A stretch of DNA of 64,000 nucleotides from Paraburkholderia podalyriae (GCF_014397785.1 NZ_VZQQ01000001.1:434001-498000), one strand, 5' to 3'; positions 27,914-38,021 are shown, counted from the first letter of the stretch. Translations and numbers: made by a program. Notes: generated by a model from the letters alone, not told the origin.

Positions 27914-28979
27914 TGCGGTGGCGGCGCGTCGTCTTGCGCGCCGCTTGTGTCGGGGCGGCTGGGTGGCCGCCTGCGCGCTGTCGGTTGGCGTGGCGCACCC
28001 CGGCATCGCTGACGCCGCCGGTGCGGCGGCCAACGCGCCAGGCCCGGCGGCTCGTCCGGCGGTCACGGTGCCAGCCGCGCCACCGCCTTCCATTGCGCCA
28101 CCACCGGCACCGGGCACCACGGCGAGCGGCCCGGTGCGCCAGCAACCGGCGCGCATGCCGTTCTACGTCGCGACGCGCGGCAATACGACGATCTACGTGC
28201 TCGGCACGCTGCACGTCGGCGATCCCGCCGACTACCCGGCGGGGCAGCCGTTCCGCGCGCCGATCCTCGCGGCGCTAGCCGCGTCGCCGACGCTCGCGCT
28301 CGAGTTGTCGCCCGACGAGCTGCTGGTGTCGCAGGACGACGTTTCGAAATACGGCGTGTGCAAGCACGACTGCCTGCCGGGCCTGCTGCCCGAGCCGCTG
28401 TGGCACAAGCTCGCGTTGCGGCTGCGCGGCAACCCGGCCGCGCTCGATGCGATCAAGAACATGCGGCCGTGGCTCGCGTCACTCGTGGTCGAGACCTACG
28501 ACTCGCTGTCCGCGGGTCTGCAAACCGAGTACGGAACCGAAGCGCAATTGCAGAACGTGTATCTGAAGACGCGCGGCAAGATCGTCGGACTCGAAACGCT
28601 CGCGCAGCAGATGCGCTCGTTCACCGGGCTGGCGGCCGCGCAGCAGCGCGAGATGCTCGCGCAGGATCTGGTGCAGACGCCCGCGCAGAACGTCGAGGAC
28701 GTGCGCACGCTGCATCGGCTATGGCGGGTCGGCGATGCCGATGCGATCGCCGCGTGGCAGGCTGCCAAATCGGAGAAGCTCGCGCGCGATCCGCGCATCT
28801 CCAATTCGATCGACAAGCGGATCGTCTACGAGCGCAATCGCCGCTTCGTCGCGAAGATTCTGCAACTCGCCGCGCCGAACAGGCCGCTGTTCGTCGCGAT
28901 CGGCGCGCTGCATCTGGGTGGACCGAAGGGCGTGCTGCAGCTGTTGCGGCAGCACGGCTTCGTGGTCGAGGCGGGGTGA
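27906..28979 (+). CDS. TraB/GumN family exported protein
   Basis: This 357-residue protein has an Arg-rich signal-like N-terminus with a hydrophobic stretch (WVAACALSVGVAHPGIADAAG) and a Pro/Ala linker. The TraB/GumN (PF01963) domain follows: ATRGNTTIYVLGTLHVGDP near residue 90, and FVAIGALHLGGPKGVLQLLRQHGF at the C-terminus. The two GxxH motifs are the presumed metal or catalytic sites of this putative protease-like family. GTGGGGGACG precedes the ATG. It overlaps dppF; the link to peptide uptake is positional only. Confidence 0.88.
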
Positions 28980-29215
28980 GTCGGATCGAGGCTGCAGCCG
29001 TAGCGGCGGGATCGATCAGTAGGCAACTGCAGGCCGCCGTATAGCGCGATCGCCGTGCTGAGCAGGCCATCGCGATCAGCGCCCGTGAAATGAAAAAAGG
29101 CGCTAATTTGTGTTGCGCTCGCACTGGCGCTGACGCTCGCCATCGACGAGGTACCGCGCCAGATGGCCAGCAGCTCGTCGATACGAAGGGGCGTGGACGA
29201 CGATGATCCGAACGC
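28980..29215. other. Non-coding gap between convergent genes
   Basis: A 236-base interval between the TraB-like gene and pxpA, which run toward each other. I see no convincing ORF, hairpin with a T-run, or repeat here. Confidence 0.5.
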
Positions 29216-29968
29216 TCAAACGCGCGCGGCGCCCGCTGCGTGCACTTCGATGCCGGCGTCGTTGAGCGCGCCGCGGATGCGTCGCGCAAAGGCGAGCGCA
29301 TGCGGGCCGTCGCCATGCAGGCAGATGGTCTGCGCGTTCAGCGCCACCCATTGTCCGTCGACGGCTTTCACGCGTTGCTCGCGGATCATCGCGAGCGTGC
29401 GCGCGAGCACTTCGTTCACGTCGTCGAGCAACGCGCCCGGCTCGTTTCGCGGCACGAGCGAGCCGTCGGCTCGATAGCCGCGGTCGGCGAACACTTCCTC
29501 GATCGCGGTCAGGCCCGCGTTGCGCGCGGCGCTCACGAGCCCGCTGTTGGCGAGCGCGAACACCGCGACCGACGGATCGAAGTCGTGTACCGCGGAGACG
29601 ATCGCGTCGGCGATCTTCGCGTCGCGCGCGGCCTGGTTGTACAGCGCGCCGTGCGGCTTCACGTGCGCGATGCGCCCGCCTTCGGCCTGCGCGATTGCCG
29701 ACAGCGCGCCGAGCTGATACAGCACGCCCGCGTAGATCTCGCCCGCCGGCAGATCCATTTCCTTGCGGCCGAAATTCTCGGGATCGTTGAAGCTCGGATG
29801 CGCGCCGATCGACACGCCTCTCTGCACGGCCCAACGCACGCAGTCGCGCATCGCGTTGGGGCCGCCCGCATGCCAGCCGCACGCGATGTTGGCCGAGCTC
29901 ACGAGGTCGAGCAGCGCCTCGTCGGAGCCGCAGCCCTCGCCGAGATCGGCGTTCAGATCGATTTCCAT
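29216..29968 (-). CDS. pxpA: 5-oxoprolinase subunit PxpA (LamB/YcsF family)
   Basis: This 250-residue protein begins [36 protein letters not shown], the unmistakable LamB/YcsF motif. With PxpB and PxpC it forms the ATP-dependent bacterial 5-oxoprolinase that opens pyroglutamate to glutamate. The ATG at 29968 follows GGACTCCCC. It is the last gene of the pxpB-pxpC-pxpA operon, 20 bases after pxpC. Confidence 0.96.
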   Translation of the reverse strand: MEIDLNADLGEGCGSDEALLDLVSSANIACGWHAGGPNAMRDCVRWAVQRGVSIGAHPSFNDPENFGRKEMDLPAGEIYAGVLYQLGALSAIAQAEGGRIAHVKPHGALYNQAARDAKIADAIVSAVHDFDPSVAVFALANSGLVSAARNAGLTAIEEVFADRGYRADGSLVPRNEPGALLDDVNEVLARTLAMIREQRVKAVDGQWVALNAQTICLHGDGPHALAFARRIRGALNDAGIEVHAAGAARV

Positions 29969-29988
29969 GGGGAGTCCTTTAGTCACTG

Positions 29989-31041
29989 TTACAGCGCCGC
30001 GAGCGCGGCCTGGCGTGCGCAACGCTCTTCATGCATCGCGATCGCGGCATCGATCTGCCGCAGGTACGCGCGTTCTTCAAGCAAAGCCTGGCGTGCCTCG
30101 TAGTGCGTCGCCGGGATGAAACGGACCGCCGCGTTCAGGCGCACCTGCGCGAGCTTCCACAGATCGGCCTGGATTACCGCACCGATCTTCGGATAGCCGC
30201 CAGTGGTCTGTGCGTCGCTCATCAGCACGATCGGCTGGCCGTTCGGCGGCACCTGGATCGTGCCGGGCAGCACTGCGTGCGACAGCAGATCGGTGTTGTG
30301 CGTGCGTTTCAGCCCGGTGCCGGCGAGACGGTAGCCCATGCGATTGCTGTTCGGCGTGACGAGCCACTCGTCGGACCAGAATGACTGCTGCGCGTCCGGG
30401 GTGAAGCTGTCGTATTCGGGGCCGCGCAGCACGCGAACCGGTATCGCCCACGGCACGCCCGACGGATGCCGGCCGCGCCGCAGCGGCTCGTGGACCAGCA
30501 CGAACTTGCACCAGGCGGGCGCCTTCACGCCGAACTCGGGCGCCTCGGGCGTGAAGCCGAACTGGCCGCGCTGCGGCGGCGCGCCGACCGGCAGACGGTC
30601 TCCGTCATTCAGCGCGCGGCCGCCGAGTCCGCCGAAATGGCCGGCGAGGTCGGTGCTGCGCGAGCCGAGCATCGGCAGCACGTCGATGCCGCCCGCCACG
30701 CATATATAGCCGCGCATGCCGCGCTTCGCCGCGTTCAGCACGAGCTCCTGGCCGGCCTGCACGGGCAAGCTCCACCACGAATAGACCGGTTTGCCGTCGA
30801 GCGTTGCGCCGAACTCAGCGCCGGTGATCGCGACGCGCGTGGCGCGCAGGAAGCGCAGCACAGTCGGGCCGAAGGTGATTTCGAGGCCGGCCGCGTCGGG
30901 GCGGTTGCCCACCAGCCGGTTGCCGACTTCGAGCGACAGACGATCGAGCGCGCCAGCCATCGCGACGCCGAGATGCCGGTAGCCGTGGCGGCCGAGGTCC
31001 TGGATCGTGGTCTGCAGACCCGCGCGGATCACGTCGATCAT
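29989..31041 (-). CDS. pxpC: 5-oxoprolinase subunit PxpC (KipA type)
   Basis: This 350-residue biotin-dependent-carboxylase-like protein begins [33 protein letters not shown] and contains the family segments GADFGA-like [11 protein letters not shown] and [24 protein letters not shown]. The ATG overlaps the pxpB stop (ATGA). PxpB and PxpC phosphorylate or activate 5-oxoproline for PxpA. Confidence 0.95.
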   Translation of the reverse strand: MIDVIRAGLQTTIQDLGRHGYRHLGVAMAGALDRLSLEVGNRLVGNRPDAAGLEITFGPTVLRFLRATRVAITGAEFGATLDGKPVYSWWSLPVQAGQELVLNAAKRGMRGYICVAGGIDVLPMLGSRSTDLAGHFGGLGGRALNDGDRLPVGAPPQRGQFGFTPEAPEFGVKAPAWCKFVLVHEPLRRGRHPSGVPWAIPVRVLRGPEYDSFTPDAQQSFWSDEWLVTPNSNRMGYRLAGTGLKRTHNTDLLSHAVLPGTIQVPPNGQPIVLMSDAQTTGGYPKIGAVIQADLWKLAQVRLNAAVRFIPATHYEARQALLEERAYLRQIDAAIAMHEERCARQAALAAL

Positions 31042-31691
31042 GCGTGGATCCCCGCGATCGTGAAGCGCACCCGGTCGCCGGGCTGCAGCAGTGTGGGCGG
31101 GCGGCTCGCCGGATCGAACAGCGGCACCTCGGTGCGGCCGATCAGCTGCCAGCCGCCCGGCGACTCCGCGGGATAGATCCCGGTCTGCTCGCCGCCGATG
31201 CCGACCGAGCCCGCCGGCACCTCGAGCCGCGGCGACGCGCGACGCGGCGTGTGCAGCGCGGCGTCGAGCCCACCCATATAGGCGAAGCCGGGCTGAAAGC
31301 CGAGAAAGAACACCACGTAGGCGCCGCTCGCATGCCGCTCGACGACCTCGCGCGCGCGCAAGCCCGTGTGTTCGGCGACAGCCTGCAGATCGGGACCGAA
31401 GGCGCCGCCGTACTGCACCGGAATCTCGACGTCGCGCCCCGGCACGGCGGCTTTGGCCACCGCGTTCCAGGCCGTGAGCAACTGCTCGCCGAGCGCGTCG
31501 GCGTCGGTCTCGAGCGGGTCGAACACGAGCGTCAGATTGTTCATGCCGGGCACGACTTCGAGCACCTGCGGCCAGTCGCGTGCGGCCATGGCTGCGGCCC
31601 AGACGCGCTGCTGGCACTCGAGCGTGGCGGGCGGCGGCGCTTCGCAGACGAGCGCGGCGTCGCCGAAGGGAATGATTCGTGGTTGGCTCAT
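31038..31691 (-). CDS. pxpB: 5-oxoprolinase subunit PxpB (KipI type)
   Basis: This 217-residue KipI-family protein has PFGDAALVCE near the start, EIPVQYGGAFGPDL in the middle, and FFLGFQPGFAYMGGLDAALHTPRRASPRLEVPAGSVGIGGEQTGIYP, the family's core motif. It is the first gene of the operon, divergent from a winged-helix regulator at 31903. In Bacillus, KipI also inhibits the sporulation kinase KinA; no such role is implied here. Confidence 0.95.
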   Translation of the reverse strand: MSQPRIIPFGDAALVCEAPPPATLECQQRVWAAAMAARDWPQVLEVVPGMNNLTLVFDPLETDADALGEQLLTAWNAVAKAAVPGRDVEIPVQYGGAFGPDLQAVAEHTGLRAREVVERHASGAYVVFFLGFQPGFAYMGGLDAALHTPRRASPRLEVPAGSVGIGGEQTGIYPAESPGGWQLIGRTEVPLFDPASRPPTLLQPGDRVRFTIAGIHA

Positions 31692-31785
31692 GACTGGGCG
31701 GCCCGGGTCGAGTCGGAAAATGAGGCGGACGGCGCGGCGCGTTGGCGCATGCCCGGCACGAAGTCAGCGGCGTTGGGAGCGTACA

Positions 31786-31817
31786 TTATCAATAAAATAT
31801 CGACGATTTACCAATAA
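31786..31817. promoter_or_regulatory. Direct-repeat operator candidate between pxpB and its divergent regulator
   Basis: TTATCAATAA (31786-31795) and TTACCAATAA (31808-31817) are direct repeats 22 bp apart, about two DNA turns, in a locally AT-rich patch inside a G/C-rich region. The sites lie between the two divergent start codons and probably overlap promoter elements of one or both. Confidence 0.5.
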
Positions 31818-31902
31818 GCGTTTTTGCCAGGCTCGTCGGCGACGGGGCATCGTCGTACACTTGCGACACTTTTCCAGCCCATTTCCGTCCCGGGAACCTC
31901 GT

Positions 31903-32415
31903 ATGACGCGTCATCCCACCAAGATCGTTTCGTCGGAACACCTCGTCTCCGACAGCAGCGCGGAACTGTCCGAGCTCGAATACGCGTTGATCATGGCGGG
32001 CAATGCGTTCAACCGCTGGATGGTGCGCTGCATGTCGGCGGCCGGTGACAAGGACATGACCGCGATCGAGGTGTCGCTGCTGCACCACGTGAGCCATCGC
32101 GAACGCCGCAAGAAGCTCGCGGACATCTGTTTCGTGCTGAACATCGAGGACACGCACGTGGCGACTTACGCGTTGAAAAAGCTCGTAGCTAGAGGGTACG
32201 TAAAAAGCGAAAAGACCGGCAAGGAAGTGTTCTTTTCCGCCACCGACGCGGGCCGCGAACTATGCCTGAAATATCGCGAGGTGCGCGAAAACTGCCTGAT
32301 CTCGACGCTCAAGGAAAGTGGCCTCTCCAACCAGCAGATCGGCGAGGCCGCGCAGCTGATGCGCAATGCGTCGGGCTTGTACGATACGGCCGCGCGCGCG
32401 GCGGCTTCGCTGTAG
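31903..32415 (+). CDS. Winged-helix (MarR-like) transcriptional regulator
   Basis: This 170-residue regulator has a winged helix at about residues 55-115 (MTAIEVSLLHHVSHRERRKKLADICFVLNIEDTHVATYALKKLVARGYVKSEKTGKEVFFSATDAG). It resembles MarR-type and PF13463 proteins. Divergence from pxpBCA and the twin repeat between them make it a good candidate for a local regulator of 5-oxoproline use. The ATG at 31903 gives the natural N-terminus; the frame extends upstream only as antisense of pxpB. Confidence 0.88.
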   Translation: MTRHPTKIVSSEHLVSDSSAELSELEYALIMAGNAFNRWMVRCMSAAGDKDMTAIEVSLLHHVSHRERRKKLADICFVLNIEDTHVATYALKKLVARGYVKSEKTGKEVFFSATDAGRELCLKYREVRENCLISTLKESGLSNQQIGEAAQLMRNASGLYDTAARAAASL

Positions 32416-32455
32416 CGGCCCAGGCGTCGCGCATTGCGCGCGTTCTATCGCGCGT

Positions 32456-33055
32456 TCAGGTCGGCAGCGCCGGATGAAACCCCGCTTCGGTCACGATCAG
32501 ATTGAGCGGAATGTCATGCGCCTCGCGGCCTAGCGTGTCGGTGCGGCACGCTTCGTACGCGATGCCGACCGTGATCGGCTTGTGCGCGGCCGGCCAGCCG
32601 GCTAGCGTGCGGTCGTAATAGCCGCCGCCGTAACCGAGGCGGTAGCCGTCCGAGTCGAAACCCACGCAGGGCACGAACAGCAGTTCGGGCAGCACGACGC
32701 GCCCCGAGGTGGGCTCGGCAATCTTGTGATGGCCGATTTTCATCGGCGTCACGGGGGTCCACGCATGGAATTCGAGCGCCATGCCACGTTCTTTAATGAT
32801 TGGCAGACTGGCTTCGTGATGCGGATTGGCCGCGAGCCAGATCCCGATCGCGCCGCGCGCGTCGAACTCGCCGACGAGGGGCCAGTAGAATCCCACGCTG
32901 CATACCGCGTAGTGCGTCAGCGCGTCGAGCATTCGACGCCCGAGCGCGGCATTCTTCGCTGGCTCGGAAGCCGCTTGCAGACGGCTTTCCAGCAACATCC
33001 GGCGCAGCGCCTTTTTCGCTGCCGGGACAGGGTTGCATGCTATGCTTTGGTCCAA
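32456..33055 (-). CDS. fau: 5-formyltetrahydrofolate cyclo-ligase
   Basis: This is a 5-FTHF cyclo-ligase (YgfA/MTHFS family) of about 199 residues. It has the N-terminal basic helix (AAKKALRRMLLESRLQAA), the substrate segment FYWPLVGEFDARG, and the ATP-site GYRLGYGGGYYDRTLAG. It recycles 5-formyl-THF to 5,10-methenyl-THF. No ATG is well placed; TTG at 33055 has a GGAG six bases upstream and gives a full-length N-terminus, while the first good ATG (32998) would remove part of the basic helix. It is divergent from slt with only 20 bp between start codons. Confidence 0.88.
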   Translation of the reverse strand: MDQSIACNPVPAAKKALRRMLLESRLQAASEPAKNAALGRRMLDALTHYAVCSVGFYWPLVGEFDARGAIGIWLAANPHHEASLPIIKERGMALEFHAWTPVTPMKIGHHKIAEPTSGRVVLPELLFVPCVGFDSDGYRLGYGGGYYDRTLAGWPAAHKPITVGIAYEACRTDTLGREAHDIPLNLIVTEAGFHPALPT

Positions 33056-33075
33056 TTCGCGCTCCAGAAACAACG

Positions 33076-35043
33076 ATGTCAAAACGCCTTTTTCGAGTAT
33101 ATCGCGCGGCCGGTATCGCGCTGGCTGCAGCGGCACTCGTGGCCTGCAGCACTGCCTCGGCCGTCAAGCCCCTTCCGCTCTCGCAACCCACGAACGACGA
33201 CCAGATATTCGTCCAGCTGCGCGAAGCCGCGCGCAATAACGACGCGCCGCGCGCAGCCCAGCTTGCGAGCATGATCCCGAATTATCCGGCGCCCTCGTAT
33301 CTGGAGTATTTCCAGATCAAGCCGCAGCTGTTCGATTCGACCGGCCATGCGCGCATCGACGCGCCGGACGCGCCGGTGCTCGCGTTCCTGCAGAAGTACG
33401 ACGGCCAGGCGATCGCCGATCGCATGCGCAACGACTACCTGACCGTGCTCGGCACGCGCCACGACTGGCGCAACTTCGACCAGCAGTACGCGAAGTTCGT
33501 GCTCGACGACGACACTCAGGTGAAGTGCTATGCGCTCGAATCGCGCGCGTCGCGCGGTGAGAACGTCACGGACGCGGCGCGAGCGCTGCTCGTCGATCCG
33601 AAATGGTACGGCGACGGCTGCGTCGATCTGATCACGGTGCTGGGCGTGAACCGCCAATTCAGCGCCGACGACATCTGGCAGCAGATCCGTCTCGCGTACG
33701 AGCAGAACTACACGAGCACCGGCAGCAAGCTCGTCGACGCGCTCGGCGACCAGCCGCCCGACCCGGTGCTGTTCGGCCAGGCGACCAGTACGCCGCCGCT
33801 GTTGCTCGCGCGCGGCGTCGGGCCGGATGCGCCGTCGCATCAGCTGGCGCTGCTCGCCATCACGCGCATGGCGCGCAACGATCCGGCGATGGCCGCGGCC
33901 ACGTTCGCGGCGGTCGCGCCGTCGCTGAATTCGCCGGAGCGCGCGATCGGCTGGGGCACGATCGGCTATCAAGGCGCGCTCAAGGGGACGCCTGGCGCGG
34001 TCGACTGGTTCCGGCTGTCGGCGAACGCGCCGCTGTCCAATCCCGCATACGAATGGCGCACGCGCAGCGCGCTGCTCGCCGGCGACTGGAACATGGTGCG
34101 CTGGTCGATCGAGCAGATGCCCGAGTCGCTGCGCAAGCAATCGTCGTGGGTGTACTGGCACGCGCGCGCGCTGAAGCAGGCCGGCGACACGGCCACGGCC
34201 AGCGAGGAATTCCAGTCGATCGCGTCGAACTTCAACTTCTACGGCCAGCTCGCGCTCGAAGAGCTCGGCCAGAAGATCACCGTGCCGCCGAAAACCACCG
34301 TGACCGACGCTGAAGTGCAGCAGGCCGGCACCACGCCGGGCTTCGATCTCGCGCAGCGCTTCTATGCGCTGAACCTGCGGCTCGAAGGCAATCGCGAGTG
34401 GAACTGGCCGTTGCGCAACATGTCCGACCGGCAACTGCTCGCGGCCGCCGAGTACGCGCGCCGCATCGAGCTGTACGATCGCACCGTCAACACCGCGGAC
34501 CGCACGAAGAGCGAGCACGATTTTTCGCTGCGCTATCTGTCGCCGTTCCGCAACATCGTCGAGCAGGACGCGCAGTCGAGCGGGCTCGACGTCGAGTGGG
34601 CGTACGGGCTGATCCGCCAGGAGTCGCGCTTCATCATTAACGCGCGCTCTGACGTCGGCGCGGGCGGACTGATGCAGCTGATGCCCGCCACTGCGCAACT
34701 GGTCGCGAAGAAGATCGGTCTGGGACCGGTGTCGCGCGAGCAGATGAACGACATCAACACCAACATCCTGCTCGGCACGAACTACCTGGCGATGATCTAC
34801 AATCAGTTCGACGGGTCCGCCGTGCTGGCCACCGCTGGCTACAACGCAGGTCCGGGCCGTCCGCGCAACTGGCGGCAGTCGTTGCAGCGCCCGGTCGAAG
34901 GCGCGATCTTCGCCGAGGCGATCCCGTTCCAGGAAACTCGCGACTACGTAAAGAATGTGCTGTCCAACACGGTCTACTACGCGGCATTGTTCGAAGGCCG
35001 TCCGCAATCGCTGAAGGCGCGCCTGGGTTACATCGCACCGTAA
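33076..35043 (+). CDS. slt: Soluble lytic murein transglycosylase, lipoprotein form
   Basis: This 655-residue protein has an N-terminal lipobox-like signal (AAAALVACSTA, Cys about residue 22). A long alpha-helical superhelical (U-shaped) region follows, then a C-terminal SLT domain with the catalytic Glu in YGLIRQESRFIINARSDVGAGGLMQLMP and the AGYNAGPGRP motif. It cleaves peptidoglycan to 1,6-anhydromuropeptides. It is divergent from fau; the upstream promoter must lie within the fau coding sequence. Any ribosome site is weak. Confidence 0.94.
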   Translation: MSKRLFRVYRAAGIALAAAALVACSTASAVKPLPLSQPTNDDQIFVQLREAARNNDAPRAAQLASMIPNYPAPSYLEYFQIKPQLFDSTGHARIDAPDAPVLAFLQKYDGQAIADRMRNDYLTVLGTRHDWRNFDQQYAKFVLDDDTQVKCYALESRASRGENVTDAARALLVDPKWYGDGCVDLITVLGVNRQFSADDIWQQIRLAYEQNYTSTGSKLVDALGDQPPDPVLFGQATSTPPLLLARGVGPDAPSHQLALLAITRMARNDPAMAAATFAAVAPSLNSPERAIGWGTIGYQGALKGTPGAVDWFRLSANAPLSNPAYEWRTRSALLAGDWNMVRWSIEQMPESLRKQSSWVYWHARALKQAGDTATASEEFQSIASNFNFYGQLALEELGQKITVPPKTTVTDAEVQQAGTTPGFDLAQRFYALNLRLEGNREWNWPLRNMSDRQLLAAAEYARRIELYDRTVNTADRTKSEHDFSLRYLSPFRNIVEQDAQSSGLDVEWAYGLIRQESRFIINARSDVGAGGLMQLMPATAQLVAKKIGLGPVSREQMNDINTNILLGTNYLAMIYNQFDGSAVLATAGYNAGPGRPRNWRQSLQRPVEGAIFAEAIPFQETRDYVKNVLSNTVYYAALFEGRPQSLKARLGYIAP

Positions 35044-35124
35044 GCGCCTTGCCGCCGCAATCTCGCTTCGAGGTTGCGGCGCGCCTCGCCAGCCGTTGCC
35101 GCGGCTTCCATCAGGGAGTCGAAA

Positions 35125-36078
35125 ATGCGACATCAAGCCATCGCGATCATCGGCGGCTCAGGGTTTATCGGCAGCTACGTCGTCAACGCGCTCGTCGAGA
35201 TGGGCAAGGACGTGCGCGTTGCCACGCGGCGACGCTACAACGCGCGCCATCTGACCATGCTGCCGATCGACGTGCTCGAAACCGACGTGTTCGACCCGGT
35301 GCAGCTCGCGCGCTTCGTCGAAGGCGCGGATTGCGTGATCAACCTCGTCGGCATCCTGAACGGCAAACGCGGCAAGCCCTATGGGCGGGAATTCGCGCAT
35401 GCGCACGTCGAGCTGCCGACACGCATCGCCGCCGCCTGCGAAGGCAAGGGCGTGCATCGGCTGATACATCTGAGCGCGCTCGGCGCCAATCCGAGCGGCC
35501 CGAGCATGTACTCGCGCTCGAAAGGCGACGGCGAGAAAGCCGTGCATGCCGCGAGCGTCGCGTGGACGATCTTCCGGCCGTCCGTCGTGTTCGGCCCCGA
35601 GGACGCGTTTCTGAACAAGTTCGCGTTCCTGCAGCGCGTGTTTCCGGCGATCCCGCTCGCGATGCCGGACGCGCAGTTCCAGCCGGTCTATGTCGGTGAC
35701 GTCGCGAAGGCGATCGTCAACGTGCTCGATTTCGACGGCGCGAGCGGGCGCACTTACGAGCTCGGCGGCCCGACCGTCTATACACTCGAAGACCTGGTTT
35801 CGTACTGCGGCGACGTGATCGGCAAGCATGCGCGCATCATCCGTCTGCCCGAGCCGCTCGCGCGCCTACAGGCGCTGAGCTTCGAAATGGCGCCGGGCGA
35901 ACCGGTGATTTCGCGCGACAATCTCGATTCGATGAAGGTCGCCAATATTCTGAGCGGCCCGCTCGCGCCCGAACTCGGACTCGAACCGGTCAGCATCGAA
36001 GCGATCGTACCGACGTATCTGACCGGCGCGGCCAAGGGGTCGCGACTCGATACGTTCCGCGCCAGCGCCGGCCGCTGA
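35125..36078 (+). CDS. NAD(P)-binding protein, complex I NDUFA9-like
   Basis: This 317-residue atypical short-chain dehydrogenase has an N-terminal Rossmann motif IIGGSGFIGSYVVNAL. NLVGILNGKRGKPYG, IHLSALGANPSGPSMYSRSKGDGE and FRPSVVFGPEDAFLNKFAFL are also present, typical of bacterial NDUFA9/NmrA-like proteins. The active-site Tyr is replaced by the MYSRSKGDGE variant, and the role in bacteria is not settled (quinone or respiratory-chain related). AGGGAG precedes the ATG. It is 81 bases after slt. Confidence 0.88.
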   Translation: MRHQAIAIIGGSGFIGSYVVNALVEMGKDVRVATRRRYNARHLTMLPIDVLETDVFDPVQLARFVEGADCVINLVGILNGKRGKPYGREFAHAHVELPTRIAAACEGKGVHRLIHLSALGANPSGPSMYSRSKGDGEKAVHAASVAWTIFRPSVVFGPEDAFLNKFAFLQRVFPAIPLAMPDAQFQPVYVGDVAKAIVNVLDFDGASGRTYELGGPTVYTLEDLVSYCGDVIGKHARIIRLPEPLARLQALSFEMAPGEPVISRDNLDSMKVANILSGPLAPELGLEPVSIEAIVPTYLTGAAKGSRLDTFRASAGR

Positions 36079-36107
36079 GACCCATTCCTCACTTCCTGAC
36101 AAAAAGC

Positions 36108-36761
36108 ATGAAATTGCTGATTGGTGACAAGAACTATTCGTCGTGGTCGATGCGTCCGTGGCTGCTGCTCAAGCACTTCGGCATTCCGTTCGACGAGCAG
36201 CTGATCTGGCTGTACGAGCCGGACACGAATGTAAAGATCCGCGCTCAGGCACCGCGCGGACCGGGCAAGGTGCCGTGCCTGATCGACGACGCGGGGCGGG
36301 CCGTGTGGGAGTCGCTCGCAATCGCCGAAACGCTGGCCGAACGCTACCCGCAACATGCGCTGTGGCCGCGCGACGCGGCTGCGCGCGCACACGCGCGCAG
36401 CATCAGTGCCGAGATGCATGCGAGCTTCGGCGAATTGCGCTCGAAGATGTGGATGAACATCCGCGCGTCGTTCCCGGGCAGGAACGCGACGCCGGGCGCA
36501 CTTGCCGATATCGCGCGGATCGAGGCGGTCTGGCGCGACTGCCTCGAAACCTACGGCGGCCCGTTCCTGTTCGGTGAATTCTGCATTGCCGACGCGATGT
36601 ACGCGCCGGTCGCGATGCGCTTCAACACGTGGAAGCCGGCGTTGTCGGAGACCGCGGCGGCCTATGTCGAGCGGCTCACCGCGCTGCCCGCGGTCAATGA
36701 ATGGATCGACGCCGCGCGCCGCGAAACGCACGCGATCGCCTATCAAGACGAATGCCCATGA
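36108..36761 (+). CDS. Glutathione S-transferase family protein (YfcF-like)
   Basis: This 217-residue protein has a thioredoxin-like N-terminal domain beginning MKLLIGDKNYSSWSMRPWLLLKHFGIPFDEQLIWL; the SSWS segment supplies the likely glutathione-activating Ser. The helical C-terminal domain includes PFLFGEFCIADAMYAPVAMRF. Substrates are unknown. Its stop overlaps the cca start (ATGA). Confidence 0.92.
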   Translation: MKLLIGDKNYSSWSMRPWLLLKHFGIPFDEQLIWLYEPDTNVKIRAQAPRGPGKVPCLIDDAGRAVWESLAIAETLAERYPQHALWPRDAAARAHARSISAEMHASFGELRSKMWMNIRASFPGRNATPGALADIARIEAVWRDCLETYGGPFLFGEFCIADAMYAPVAMRFNTWKPALSETAAAYVERLTALPAVNEWIDAARRETHAIAYQDECP

Positions 36762-37990
36762 ATATCTACGCAGTGGGCGGCGCGATCCGCGACGAGCTGC
36801 TCGGCGTGCCGGTGCAGGACCGCGACTACGTGGTGGTGGGAGCGACACCCGAGCAGATGGTCGCGCAGGGCTATCGGCCGGTGGGCAAGGACTTTCCGGT
36901 ATTTCTGCATCCGCAGACGCATGAGGAGTACGCGCTCGCGCGCACCGAGCGCAAGACGGCGGCCGGCTATCACGGTTTCCAGTTTTTCTACGCGCCCGAG
37001 GTGACGCTCGAGGAGGATCTCGCGCGCCGCGATCTGACGATCAACGCGATGGCGCGCGAGGTGCGCCCGGACGGCGAGCTGACCGGCCCGGTCATCGATC
37101 CGTTCAATGGCCAGGCCGATCTGCAGGCGCGGCTTTTTCGCCACGTCAGCGCCGCGTTCCTCGAAGATCCGGTGCGGATTCTGCGCATCGCGCGGTTCGC
37201 GGCGCGTTTCGTCGATTTCACGGTCGCGCCGGAGACGCTGGCGCTGATGCGCGAGATGGTCGCCGACGGCGAAGCCGATGCGCTGGTGGCCGAGCGCGTG
37301 TGGCAGGAGGTGTCGCGCGGATTGATGGAGAAGCAGCCGTCGCGGATGTTCGACGTGCTGCGCGACTGCAGCGCGCTCGCGCGGATTCTGCCGGAGATCG
37401 ACGCGCTGTTCGGCGTGCCGCAGCGCCCCGACTATCACCCCGAGGTGGATACCGGCGTTCACGTGATGATGGTGCTCGACCATGCCGCACAGCAGGGTTA
37501 CTCGCTGCCGGTGCGCTTCGCGGCGCTGACGCACGACCTCGGCAAGGCGACCACGCCGGAGAACCTGCTGCCGCGGCACGTTGGCCACGAGGGCCGCAGC
37601 GTCGATCTGCTGAAGCCGCTGTGTGAGCGGCTGCGCGTACCGAACGAGTGCCGCGATCTCGCGGTGCTGGTCGCGCGCGAGCACGGCAATATACATCGCG
37701 TGATGGAGATGGGGGCGGCGGCTCTGGTGCGGCTGCTCGAGCGTAGCGACGCTATCAGGAAGCCGACGCGCTTTGCCGAGGCATTGCAGGCCTGCGAGTC
37801 CGATGCACGCGGGCGGCTCGGCTTCGAGATGAGCGAGTACGCGCAGGCGGAGCGACTGAGGGTTGCGCTGGTGGCCGCGCGAGGCGTGGACGCGGGGGCG
37901 GTCGCGAAGCGGCTCGCCGATGCGCCGGCCGGCATCAAGGACGCCGTCCATCAGGAGCGGGTTCGCGCGGTGGAAGCGGCGCTTGCCTGA
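36758..37990 (+). CDS. cca: CCA tRNA nucleotidyltransferase (multifunctional, with HD domain)
   Basis: This 410-residue class II enzyme adds CCA to tRNA 3' ends. It has the nucleotidyltransferase head VGGAIRDELLGVPVQDRDYVVVGA, EEDLARRDLTINAMAREV, and an HD phosphohydrolase domain (AALTHDLGKATTPENLL), as in the E. coli-type protein with phosphatase and 2',3'-cyclic phosphodiesterase activity. The start overlaps the GST stop. Confidence 0.96.
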   Translation: MNIYAVGGAIRDELLGVPVQDRDYVVVGATPEQMVAQGYRPVGKDFPVFLHPQTHEEYALARTERKTAAGYHGFQFFYAPEVTLEEDLARRDLTINAMAREVRPDGELTGPVIDPFNGQADLQARLFRHVSAAFLEDPVRILRIARFAARFVDFTVAPETLALMREMVADGEADALVAERVWQEVSRGLMEKQPSRMFDVLRDCSALARILPEIDALFGVPQRPDYHPEVDTGVHVMMVLDHAAQQGYSLPVRFAALTHDLGKATTPENLLPRHVGHEGRSVDLLKPLCERLRVPNECRDLAVLVAREHGNIHRVMEMGAAALVRLLERSDAIRKPTRFAEALQACESDARGRLGFEMSEYAQAERLRVALVAARGVDAGAVAKRLADAPAGIKDAVHQERVRAVEAALA

Positions 37991-38021
37991 GGTGGCGGTG
38001 GCCTGATGTGGCGCGCGGCGC

